Shown here: piece after piece, positions 1-6,894 of the stretch
How positions within the stretch are numbered: the first letter of the stretch is position 1
How the letters are laid out: each line of letters begins with the position of its first letter
Assembly: GCA_027295435.1 (NCBI GenBank)
Contig: JAPUKX010000166.1
Coordinates: 1 to 8,815, forward strand
Reading direction: 5' to 3'
From: Planctomycetota bacterium
Lineage (GTDB): Bacteria > Planctomycetota > Phycisphaerae > Phycisphaerales > SM1A02
DNA length: 8,815 nucleotides
The notes under the pieces: generated by a model
What the model saw: the letters and a program-made list of their open reading frames with translations, nothing else
The model's database searches: none
Told to the model about the DNA's origin: nothing
Position numbers and translations under genes: made by a program

Positions 1-626
1 TCTTCAAGCTCGCCCACGCGTGAGCGCAGCGAGCCAAGCTGCGAGACTTCCGTCTCCCGCTGCCGCCTCTGGGCGTCAAGTTCTCCCCGGCCGCGCTCCA
101 CCTGCTGTTGAAGGCGCTGCAACTGTTCTTCTGAATCTTGACTTTGCCGGTGAAGCTGTGATTCCAGAGCAGCGAGACGATCGCGCTGAGCCTGCAACTC
201 ATTGCCTTGCCGGGTCAGCTCCGACTCGGTCTCATGGAGCTCAGCGCGGCGGCGCTCATGGTGCTCATGAGACTGTTGCTGCTCCTGGAGCAGCTGCGCG
301 CGAGCGCTCTGCAACTCGTCGCGCTGTTGGGCAATCTCAGACTGTTCCCGAGCGATCTCCTCACGCTGGTCTTCCACCTGCCGGCGAGACTGCACATCAC
401 GGCCCTGTGCTTCGGCGAACTGCTCATCATGCTGGCGCTGCGCAGAGCGAAGGCGCTCGAACTGACGTTCAATGTCGGCAAGGATTCCCAGCACCTGATC
501 GCCCGGGGAAGACGACGCATCGCCGGGGGCAGCCTCCGACGAGCCGGAATCATCCGAAGCGGTGCTCCACTGGTCGAAATGAGGGGGGCTGCTGTCGCTC
601 GATTCAGGGCCGTGGTAGGGGTTCAT
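1..626 (-). CDS. Coiled-coil protein, 5' part (runs off the left edge)
   Basis: I do not recognise the family. Reading the minus strand from the ATG at 626 gives 208 codons with no stop before the edge, so the C-terminus is missing. Residues 1 to about 45 start MNPYHGPESS and are rich in Ser, Asp, Pro and Gly, so probably disordered. From about residue 47 to the edge the sequence is almost entirely Glu, Gln, Arg, Leu and Ala with heptad-like spacing (for example ADIERQFERLRSAQ), a classic long coiled coil. No signal peptide or membrane segment is visible. A purine stretch GAGAG lies 7 bases before the ATG and supports this start. The same frame stays open further upstream, so a longer product from a GTG is possible. 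The gene lies divergent to mqnE. A structural or scaffolding role is only a guess. Coding on this strand is clear from the composition; the opposite-strand translation is Ala/Arg/Pro-rich noise. Confidence 0.8.
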   Translation of the reverse strand, partial: MNPYHGPESSDSSPPHFDQWSTASDDSGSSEAAPGDASSSPGDQVLGILADIERQFERLRSAQRQHDEQFAEAQGRDVQSRRQVEDQREEIAREQSEIAQQRDELQSARAQLLQEQQQSHEHHERRRAELHETESELTRQGNELQAQRDRLAALESQLHRQSQDSEEQLQRLQQQVERGRGELDAQRRQRETEVSQLGSLRSRVGELE

Positions 627-702
627 TGCGATGCTCTCGCGCGGCGGCGCCGGCGGGCCGCCTGATCCAGCACCATCGATATCGACCCGCCGAAGCGCAA
701 GC

Positions 703-861
703 TCAAGCGTTGCATCCGGAAATGCCCAATGCACGAGCAGTCTCGGCGATTTCCCGCTCACTCTGGCCCAATGCCGCCTCCAAGGGCAACGAGAGTCTCC
801 ACCATCGCCTACGATGGGCTGCCTTGACCATGTCCAGCACCGCATTCTTCAGCGCCGTCAT
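703..861 (-). pseudogene. Possible small helix-turn-helix ORF or frameshifted gene remnant
   Basis: A minus-strand frame from the ATG at 861 encodes 52 residues starting MTALKNAVLDMVKAAHRRRW and ending with SEREIAETARALGIS followed by GCNA and a stop. The EIAETARALGIS part resembles the first two helices of a helix-turn-helix (Fis, sigma region 4 or resolvase style), but the recognition helix is missing. Skipping one base near 716-718 would continue the reading as DATLELALRRVDIDG, which looks like the missing helix and lies in the frame of the downstream coiled-coil gene. This could therefore be a decayed gene, a sequencing indel, or the true N-terminus of that gene. The frame overlaps the first codons of mqnE: the two ATGs at 860 (plus) and 861 (minus) share a CATG. 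A chance frame cannot be excluded. No Shine-Dalgarno site is seen. Confidence 0.3.
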
Positions 862-2146
862 GCCCGAGGGGCGGCCCGAGGCCGCACCACGTTTGGACGG
901 TCACGTTACGGCGATTGCGCAGAAGGTCCGGCGCGGACAAAGGTTGTCCGTCCAAGACGGCATGGTGCTGTACGAAACCCCCGATCTCTGGACCGTCTGC
1001 TCGCTGGCTGACCAAGTCCGCAGGCGCATGCATGGTGATGTGGTGTATTACAACATCAACCGCCACATCAACTACTCCAACATCTGTGCGCTGTCGTGCA
1101 CGTTCTGTTCGTTCTACCGCAAGAAGGATCAGGGCGGCGCGTACGAGTACTCGATCGAACAGATCCGTCAGGAGGCGGCCCAGGCGGCGCAAGCGGGAGC
1201 CACCGAGATTCACATCGTCGGGGGGCTGCACCCCCGGCTGCCGTTGGACTATTACACCGGCATGCTCCAGGCGATCCGCGAGGCCGCCCCGAAGCTGCAC
1301 ATCAAAGCCTTCACGGCGGTAGAGATCGTGCACCTGGCCCGGATCTCCAAGCGCGGCCCGCAGAAAAACGAAGGCATCAAGGCCGTGCTGCGCGATCTGA
1401 TTCAGGCGGGGTTGGGATCGCTTCCGGGGGGCGGGGCGGAGGTGTTTGACGATCGCGTCCACGATGAAGCGTTCAAGGGCAAGATTCGAGCCGGCACCTG
1501 GCTCGACGTGCACCGCGCCGCCCACGAGCTCGGGCTGAACTCCAACGCCACGATGCTCTACGGACACGTCGAAAGCCGCCGCGACCGCATCACGCACATG
1601 AACATCCTTCGCCTCCACCAGGATCGCACACTGCGAGACTGGGCCAACAGTCAGAGCATTGATCTTCAGGAAGATGAAGCGGTCGTGCTGTACGGGCCCG
1701 ATGACATCTACTCGAAACATCGTCTTCCCACGCCCGGCGCTTCCGACGGCGCATCGGGCTATTTCCAGACGATCATTCCGCTGCCGTTCATTCCGGATGA
1801 CAGTGCGCTAGAGCGTCTGCCGGGCCCGACCGGCATGGAGAACCTGCGGACGTTGGCGATCGCCAGGCTGATGCTCGACAACTTCCCGCACTGCAAGGCG
1901 TTTTGGATTATGCAGACGCTCCAGATGGCGCAGTTCATGCTCCAGAGTGGTGCCGACGACATCGACGGCACGGTGGTGTGGTACGACATCACGAAGGTTG
2001 GCGGGTCAACAACGCATCAGGAAGCCAGCGCGTGGGACCTGCAGCGGGCCATCCGCGAAGCCGGCTATCGCCCCATCGAGCGCGACACCCTCTACCGCCC
2101 GATCGAGCGCAATGGCCGTGATTGGCGTGTCATCGAAACCGTTTAG
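830..2146 (+). CDS. mqnE: Aminofutalosine synthase MqnE (radical SAM)
   Basis: MqnE is a cytosolic radical SAM enzyme of the futalosine route to menaquinone. It joins the adenosyl part of S-adenosylmethionine to 3-[(1-carboxyvinyl)oxy]benzoate to make aminofutalosine. The 438-residue product has the 4Fe-4S motif CX3CX2C at Cys86, Cys90 and Cys93, preceded by YYNINRHINYSNIC, which is typical of MqnE. The glycine-rich AGLGSLPGGGAEVF and TMLYGHVE follow; MLYGHVE favours MqnE over the related cyclase MqnC. Between LRLHQDRT and GYFQTIIPLPF (about residues 266-309) there is a segment of roughly 44 residues that I do not expect in the usual 360-390 residue enzymes. I chose the ATG at 830; the ATG at 860 (MPEGRPE) is an alternative, and neither has a good Shine-Dalgarno site. 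The same frame is open back to position 20, but that part is antisense to the coiled-coil gene and not protein-like. No other mqn gene lies in the window. Confidence 0.93.
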   Translation: MSSTAFFSAVMPEGRPEAAPRLDGHVTAIAQKVRRGQRLSVQDGMVLYETPDLWTVCSLADQVRRRMHGDVVYYNINRHINYSNICALSCTFCSFYRKKDQGGAYEYSIEQIRQEAAQAAQAGATEIHIVGGLHPRLPLDYYTGMLQAIREAAPKLHIKAFTAVEIVHLARISKRGPQKNEGIKAVLRDLIQAGLGSLPGGGAEVFDDRVHDEAFKGKIRAGTWLDVHRAAHELGLNSNATMLYGHVESRRDRITHMNILRLHQDRTLRDWANSQSIDLQEDEAVVLYGPDDIYSKHRLPTPGASDGASGYFQTIIPLPFIPDDSALERLPGPTGMENLRTLAIARLMLDNFPHCKAFWIMQTLQMAQFMLQSGADDIDGTVVWYDITKVGGSTTHQEASAWDLQRAIREAGYRPIERDTLYRPIERNGRDWRVIETV

Positions 2147-2147
2147 C

Positions 2148-2166
2148 CGGCGGGCTTCCCCCGCCG
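2148..2166. terminator. GC-rich hairpin between convergent genes
   Basis: A perfect 7-bp stem, CGGCGGG with CCCGCCG and a 5-base loop, begins 2 bases after the mqnE stop and ends 6 bases before the stop of the convergent membrane-protein gene. Its position suits a bidirectional terminator. No T-run follows on either strand, so it is not a canonical intrinsic terminator. Confidence 0.4.
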
Positions 2167-2172
2167 TGTGAT

Positions 2173-2922
2173 TCAGTGCGGAGCGCTGCTGCCGGAAGAT
2201 CGCCTGTGCCATCGCTCGTGACCGAGACTTCGAGAGTGGCGCAGGATCAGCACGACCACGATTCCGACCGGCGTTAACGATGCAGCCAGAGCGAGCCCGT
2301 CGAGCACTGAGTTGAGCTGATCGGGCGATCGGCCCAGAGCTGCGAAGACCAGGATCGGGCAAACAAAGGTCATAGCAGCGCCAACCAGGACGAGCTTGTC
2401 CACCAATTTGCGCCACAGGGGCCACGCTCGCTGTCGCTGACCACGTCGTTCGAGGTCGGTCGGCGCTTTGAAGTCGAAAGACGGGTCGAGCCGGCTTCTC
2501 ACTTCTTGGCGCAGTCGCTCCCAGTCATCCTTTGTAAAGGATTGCCTATACAATTCGATCCGATGGTTGCCTGTGCTGATCCCCATACGGTGATCTGTGA
2601 ACAGGCAGCCTTCAACCTCCATCCACGGAAATCTGAGTCGCCGGCACCGGCGCAGGCCAAGCGTGACAACTTGAAATGCCGAGTCGCTCAGTCGCAGAAG
2701 CTGTCGCGGTGCTTTGACGAACACGAACGCCGACAAGAGAGCCAGCCCGCCGGCTAGAGCCAATCCAGTCCACCAGTCCTCAGCGCTGATTGACTCCCCC
2801 CATCGTCCAACCACGAGGCCAGCGGCGCAAAGACCCGCGAGAATCGCCCATATGAAGGCGACCTGCAAGCCGAACCAAAGCTCGCCCCGACGGAGGATGT
2901 CGTTTCGGATCGTGAGGGCCAT
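2173..2922 (-). CDS. Four-helix membrane protein with central soluble domain, unknown function
   Basis: I cannot assign a family with certainty. The 249-residue product has two hydrophobic helices at about residues 18-38 and 52-70, a soluble middle part at about 71-170, and two more helices at about 174-196 and 208-228. It ends in an Arg/His/Ser-rich tail. The middle part has alternating beta-like stretches (SAFQVVTLGLRRCRRLRFPW, then VEGCLFTD, then HRIELYRQSF) and a following helix DDWERLRQEVRSRL. This resembles bacterial PH-like (bPH/YdbT-type) domains hung from a helical pair. The resemblance is by eye only. The start at 2922 is supported by a purine-rich AAAAGGGGG about 7 bases upstream. 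The gene lies downstream of murJ on the same strand, 116 bases away, and converges on mqnE. Co-transcription with murJ is possible but not shown. Confidence 0.75.
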   Translation of the reverse strand: MALTIRNDILRRGELWFGLQVAFIWAILAGLCAAGLVVGRWGESISAEDWWTGLALAGGLALLSAFVFVKAPRQLLRLSDSAFQVVTLGLRRCRRLRFPWMEVEGCLFTDHRMGISTGNHRIELYRQSFTKDDWERLRQEVRSRLDPSFDFKAPTDLERRGQRQRAWPLWRKLVDKLVLVGAAMTFVCPILVFAALGRSPDQLNSVLDGLALAASLTPVGIVVVLILRHSRSLGHERWHRRSSGSSAPH

Positions 2923-3038
2923 CGGATGCCCCCTTTTCCCCGGTGCTCGAGTCGTTCGGGTGCAACGGGCATGATACTACGACGGCTGCCGCCTTCTTGC
3001 GTGTCGAATCCACGCACAATACAGACGTACAGTGTTGC
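2923..3038. other. Intergenic gap between murJ and the membrane-protein gene
   Basis: These 116 bases hold no ORF of note. On the minus strand, just after the murJ stop, GCGTG and CACGC can form a 5-bp stem without a T-run. The region close to 2923 holds the purine-rich ribosome binding site of the next gene. I see no clear promoter hexamers. Confidence 0.5.
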
Positions 3039-4601
3039 TCAGTTTCTCCTCCCTAGTACCCACCAGAGTTCCGGCATGCGCAAGGCGCCCGCCGCCGAGC
3101 AAACCACCAGCCCGCCGACAAGAACGACGGCCAGCAGATTCACCAGCGAACCGAGCCAGGTCAGCGCATCGGGCAATCCCATTGAGACGATTCCTGCGAT
3201 AACCACCATCACCGCCGTGATCATTAGCGACTTGGTCCAACTGGATACAACTTCAGCATCCAGAATGTTCTCGGTGTGCCGACGGACAACCATAAGCAGC
3301 GCGATCGCTTGAATCGTCGCGCAGATGGCCGTCGACCACGCCAGGCCGGCCTCGCGCAGCGGCGTCCAGATCAACGTGCAGTTGAGCGCCAGATTCAATG
3401 CGACCATCGACACTGCGATCTTCACCGGCGTCTTGGCGTCACCCCTGGCATAGAACGCCCGCGTCAGCACGTGGATCATCGAGTACGCCCACACCGCACA
3501 CGCATACCCCAGCACAACGAAGGCCACGCGTTGAGCGTCATCCGATGAAAACGCCCGGCCTTGGTAGATCACCGTCGCCAAGGGCCGGGCAATGAGCATC
3601 AATCCAGCACTGGCCGGCAGCCCGACGAACACGACCAATCGCAGTCCGCGTCGCAGGATGCCGGCAAAGGCTTCATCGTCATCGGTCAGCCGGGCCAGGG
3701 CGGGAAAGATCGCCGTGGCGATCGCAATACCGAACACCCCCAAGGGGAACTGGTACAGCCGCTGGGCGAAGCTCACTGCGGACAACGCGCCTTCTTTGAG
3801 CGGGTAGTCCACGCCGAAGATGGTCGCGCCGATCATGGACGGATAGCTGGCGATCAGGCTGTCGAAGAAGGTGTTGAGCTGAAGGACCCCCAAGCCGAGG
3901 ATCATCGGCCCGGCTTGGCGCAGCACGCGGCGCATTGGTCCACGCGCGGCGGCGAAGTCGCGCGCCCACCATCGGCGATCACGCAAGGCCCACACGAACC
4001 AGGCAACTTGAAGCAACCCGGCGAGGATCACCGCCCCGGCCACGGCGCTGATGTGAGTGGTTCGATCCTCCGCGCCGAGCAACGGCAACATGCCAACGGC
4101 AGCGGTGATCAGGCAAATGTTCAGCACGATCGGCGCCGCAGCGGTCGGCCCGAACCGCCCGCGCACCTGAAGCATCGCCCCCAGAATCGCCACGACACAG
4201 ACCATCGGCATGTACGGCAGCATGATCATCATCAGCCGAATGCCGAGATGCTGGTGATCCGCGTAATGCGAGATGAGGTAGAGCACAGCCTCACCCAACA
4301 ACGTGATCCCGCCGAGCACCACCACCAGCAGCGCGATGGTCAGCGAGGCGAGGCGCTTTGCGGTGGCAGGATCGTCTTTCTCGAGCTGCGCATAGGCTGG
4401 CAGGAACGCCGCCGCCAGAGCGCCTTCGCCAAACAGCCGGCGAAACAGATTGGGAATGATGAACGCGAAGAAAAAGGTGTCCATGACCCCGGCCGCGCCG
4501 AAGATACGGCTCAGCGCCGCATCGCGCGCAAGCCCGGTGGCCCGGCTGGCAAGGGTCAGCAGTGAAAATGTTCGGGAGTGACGTTCGAAATGCTCGGCCA
4601 T
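3039..4601 (-). CDS. murJ: Lipid II flippase MurJ (MviN family)
   Basis: MurJ is an inner-membrane MOP-superfamily flippase that moves lipid II to the outer face for peptidoglycan assembly. The 520-residue product is of normal family length and contains about 14 hydrophobic segments. Family signatures are visible: GLARDAALSRIFGAAG with Arg26; DTFFFAFIIPNLFRRLFGEG with Arg54 and Arg55 followed by ALAAAFLPAY; RLYQFPLGVFGIAIATAIFP with Arg281; and AFYARGDAKTPVKIA. These arginines sit where the charged central cavity residues of E. coli MurJ (Arg18, Arg24, Arg52, Arg270) are expected. I start at the ATG at 4601. A TTG at 4610 would add MLD, but neither choice has a clear Shine-Dalgarno site. The gene is separated from the upstream VanZ-like gene by 137 bases holding an inverted repeat, so it probably has its own promoter. 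The long His/Gln-rich frame on the other strand is a shadow. Confidence 0.95.
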   Translation of the reverse strand: MAEHFERHSRTFSLLTLASRATGLARDAALSRIFGAAGVMDTFFFAFIIPNLFRRLFGEGALAAAFLPAYAQLEKDDPATAKRLASLTIALLVVVLGGITLLGEAVLYLISHYADHQHLGIRLMMIMLPYMPMVCVVAILGAMLQVRGRFGPTAAAPIVLNICLITAAVGMLPLLGAEDRTTHISAVAGAVILAGLLQVAWFVWALRDRRWWARDFAAARGPMRRVLRQAGPMILGLGVLQLNTFFDSLIASYPSMIGATIFGVDYPLKEGALSAVSFAQRLYQFPLGVFGIAIATAIFPALARLTDDDEAFAGILRRGLRLVVFVGLPASAGLMLIARPLATVIYQGRAFSSDDAQRVAFVVLGYACAVWAYSMIHVLTRAFYARGDAKTPVKIAVSMVALNLALNCTLIWTPLREAGLAWSTAICATIQAIALLMVVRRHTENILDAEVVSSWTKSLMITAVMVVIAGIVSMGLPDALTWLGSLVNLLAVVLVGGLVVCSAAGALRMPELWWVLGRRN

Positions 4602-4634
4602 GTCCAGCAACTTATCGACCCGCCGGATTAGTCG

Positions 4635-4718
4635 TCACCACAGAGACACAGAGGACACAGAGGCCAACGAGGTATAAGGACCCCAGGGCACCATGGCATC
4701 TCAGTGCCTCTGTGGTGA
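4635..4718. repeat. CACAGAG-type imperfect inverted repeat element
   Basis: The outer 11 bases, TCACCACAGAG at 4635-4645 and CTCTGTGGTGA at 4708-4718, are perfect inverted repeats. Extending each arm to 20 bases gives 17 matches. The left arm continues with tandem ACACAGAGG-like units (ACACAGAGG, ACACAGAGG at 4646-4663). The centre (about 4664-4700) is unrelated and contains no ORF of note. Elements with CACCACAGAGRCACAGAG arms are familiar to me as dispersed intergenic repeats in several bacterial phyla, but I cannot count copies here. It lies between the end of the VanZ-like gene and the start of murJ and could form a hairpin in RNA or be a small non-autonomous mobile (REP- or MITE-like) sequence. 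Confidence 0.75.
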
Positions 4719-4738
4719 ATGATGCGGGCTTGCTTGGG

Positions 4739-5908
4739 TCACGGGCCTGACTCCCGGTGGCTGACGGCCTCCGGCTGGTGGGGGAATCGCACGAACGGCG
4801 TGCCGCACTCGCCGCAGCGACCCAGCCCACCCTCAAGAGGCGTGCCCCGAAGGTCGTGATTGCAGCATCGGCACTGCACGTGCTGCCGGTCGTGCAGTTG
4901 CGCCTGCCGGAAGCGATACAGTCGCACAGCGACCCCAAGGATGAGCGCAATGCCTGCGAGATCCAGCGCCACCTGCATATCCGGCGTGAGCCTCTGCCAC
5001 AGATGCAGGAGTTGCCTGGCAACAGTCAGCCGGTCGGACAGGCCGAGCACAATTCCATAGATGAAGACGGCCCCAAAGAAGAGACCGATCGCGGTCAGGA
5101 CGGCTGGTCCGGCGCCGCGTAGCGCGGCCGTCATCGGCAGGTCCATCGGTTCGCGCCATTGTCCGCGCTGAATTCGTGCATGACAGCTGTGACATCGCCC
5201 GCGTCCGAACTCATCAAACGCAATGTCGCAGCAGGAGCCGCCACACTCAAAGCATGGCTGTTTTCCTTTGAGAGCGGAAGCCTGCCGGCGATACATCGCC
5301 GCCAGGGTCAGGTGCGTCGCCGCCACGGCTCCAAGGACGCCGGACACGATCAATGTCGCCTGCAAACTGTGGTATGGGAAACCGAAGGCCCAACGTAAGA
5401 GCATCCACATGACAAGTGCCATCACGACCGCGCCGATGCCGGCTGCTGCAAGTGCGACGATCCAGGTTCTCAGACGAACGAAATGGTCGCCCAGGACATA
5501 CGCCCCAAATGCCAGGCGAGCGCGGTTAGCCGGTCCGCCGATCGCCCCCAGCGCCCAGATCCAAACCACCGCAAGCAGGACGCCGAGTCCGCTGGCGAAT
5601 ATATCCTGCCAGGAAAATGACCGTTGCAGGATCGGAAGCGCCTGGGTGACCTCGTCGATCGCCGCCCATGCCAGAGCAACGAAGCAGACCATCCACGCGG
5701 CGCCGAGCCAGCGGGTCCGCCACAACAACAGGGCGAACCCGCCGAACGCCAGCATGTGGAGAATCTTGTCCGGTGCCGGCTGTGCTTCGGTACCCAGTTC
5801 CAGGCTCGGCCAGTGGGTGGCGAGGGTCATGGCCAGGGCATACCCCACGAACACCAGCCGCCAGGGTTTGGCCACACGTCGCATCCACTTCTTTGTTTGG
5901 GGCATCAT
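4739..5908 (-). CDS. VanZ-like membrane protein with two zinc-ribbon-like cysteine clusters
   Basis: The 389-residue product begins with a VanZ-family domain at about residues 15-120. It shows a helix, then DKILHMLAFGGFALLL (Asp47, His51), then AIDEVTQ (Glu86, Gln89), and RSFSWQDIFASGLGVLL (Arg96, Asp102), the usual polar residues of that family. Two more helices follow at about 147-172 and 184-206. A first cluster has Cys219, Cys222, Cys226, Cys227 and later Cys239, Cys242. Two further helices lie at about 265-290 and 311-330. A second cluster has Cys346, Cys348, Cys349 with HDLRGT and then Cys365 and Cys368, the planctomycete-style ribbon. VanZ proteins are best known from low-level teicoplanin resistance, but the function of this wider family is unclear. 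The ATG at 5908 overlaps the parA stop as ATGA, which decides the start and suggests translational coupling. The frame upstream of 5908 is the parA 3' end read out of frame. Confidence 0.85.
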   Translation of the reverse strand: MMPQTKKWMRRVAKPWRLVFVGYALAMTLATHWPSLELGTEAQPAPDKILHMLAFGGFALLLWRTRWLGAAWMVCFVALAWAAIDEVTQALPILQRSFSWQDIFASGLGVLLAVVWIWALGAIGGPANRARLAFGAYVLGDHFVRLRTWIVALAAAGIGAVVMALVMWMLLRWAFGFPYHSLQATLIVSGVLGAVAATHLTLAAMYRRQASALKGKQPCFECGGSCCDIAFDEFGRGRCHSCHARIQRGQWREPMDLPMTAALRGAGPAVLTAIGLFFGAVFIYGIVLGLSDRLTVARQLLHLWQRLTPDMQVALDLAGIALILGVAVRLYRFRQAQLHDRQHVQCRCCNHDLRGTPLEGGLGRCGECGTPFVRFPHQPEAVSHRESGP

Positions 5909-6894
5909 CCCGGCCGGCCGGGGTCGGCTTCGACGCCCCCCGGCGCATCGCTCGTCACGTCGGAAGCGGCCGACATCACCGATCGTGCCTCGGACACGGT
6001 CACGATTTCCGGCGGCGACTGGGGCACTGACGCTCGCTGGGAGATGTCGCTGCGCCGTGCGGTTTGGGCATCCCAATCCGCGAGAAGAAGCTCCGTCAGG
6101 ATGCGGTAGTCGTTAGCGCCGGCACACCACGGCGCGTAGTCGAAGATCGTCTTGCCGAAACTGGGGGCTTCAGCGAGCTTGATGTTGCGCCGAATCGCCG
6201 GCCGAAGCACGCGACAGTTCCGCCACGGCACGTCCTGCCGCCGGGCCTGCAAAAAGAACGCGTCCAGGTCTGCGACGACCTCCTTAGCCAGGGTGGTCTG
6301 GCCTTCGTGCATGCACAGGATGATCCCCGTCACACGCAGGTCGGGATTCACGCTTCGGCACACCAGACCAACGGTGTCCAGGAGTCTTCCCACACCCTGC
6401 AACGCAAGAAAGTGGGCCTGCATCGGCACGAACACCTCCCCGACCAGCGACAAGGCATTGAGCGTGAGCAATCCCAGACTGGGCGGACAGTCCACGAAGA
6501 CGAAGTCATACGATTCCGCGATCGCCGCAAACTTGCGGCGGAGGATTCGCTGCCGATCAGGATGGCCGGCCAGCTCGGTCGCCGCGGCCGCGAGATCGAC
6601 CTCAGCGGGAATCACATCGAGGTTTGGGCGGGCATTGATCAAGCATTGCGCCGCCTCGCACGCCGGGTCGATCAGGAGGTCATAGACCGTGTGGTCCGTC
6701 CCCGTGATATCGATTCCCAGATGCAACGTCAGGTGAGCCTGGGGGTCCAGGTCGATCAGGCAGATTCGCCGGCCGGCTTCGGCCAGCGCTGCGGCGAGGT
6801 TGACCGCTGTGGTGGTCTTGCCCACGCCCCCCTTCTGGTTCATCAGCGCGATGGTGCGAACACGATGGCCGGCGGCGCTTGGGGGGCTCGACAT
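5905..6894 (-). CDS. ParA/Soj-type ATPase
   Basis: This is a ParA-family P-loop ATPase of the kind that, with ParB and parS, segregates chromosomes or plasmids, or positions other cargo. The 329-residue product has the deviant Walker A motif KGGVGKTT at residues 21-28 (signature lysine Lys21, P-loop Lys26), the switch DLDPQAHLT with Asp48 and Asp50, the Walker B-like FVFVDCPPSLGLLT, and the downstream PMQAHFLALQGV and IKLAEAPSFGKTIFDYAP typical of Soj/ParA. After about residue 275 there is a Ser/Ala/Asp-rich tail of some 50 residues that looks disordered. I chose the ATG at 6894, 12 residues before the conserved RTIALMNQ strand. A start at 6993 would add 33 residues of non-conserved sequence reaching almost to the divergent recO. 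A parB is not visible next to it, so the partner is unknown. It overlaps the VanZ-like gene by 4 bases (ATGA). Confidence 0.92.
   Translation of the reverse strand: MSSPPSAAGHRVRTIALMNQKGGVGKTTTAVNLAAALAEAGRRICLIDLDPQAHLTLHLGIDITGTDHTVYDLLIDPACEAAQCLINARPNLDVIPAEVDLAAAATELAGHPDRQRILRRKFAAIAESYDFVFVDCPPSLGLLTLNALSLVGEVFVPMQAHFLALQGVGRLLDTVGLVCRSVNPDLRVTGIILCMHEGQTTLAKEVVADLDAFFLQARRQDVPWRNCRVLRPAIRRNIKLAEAPSFGKTIFDYAPWCAGANDYRILTELLLADWDAQTARRSDISQRASVPQSPPEIVTVSEARSVMSAASDVTSDAPGGVEADPGRPG

Noticed and set aside
809..1720. 303-codon minus-strand frame opposite mqnE
   Set aside because: It is the shadow of a well-conserved radical SAM gene; its translation is Val/Arg/Gln-rich with no motif.
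3561..4565. 334-codon plus-strand frame opposite murJ
   Set aside because: Extremely His/Gln/Arg/Gly-rich, as expected for the antisense of a hydrophobic membrane protein; murJ is certain on the other strand.
5909..6076. N-terminal 56-residue extension of the VanZ-like protein
   Set aside because: It overlaps the parA 3' end out of frame and is Arg/Pro-rich; the ATGA overlap gives a much better start at 5908.
5223..6116. 297-codon plus-strand frame opposite the VanZ-like gene
   Set aside because: Ala/Arg/Pro/Ser-rich antisense reading without motifs; the minus strand has clear VanZ and zinc-ribbon features.
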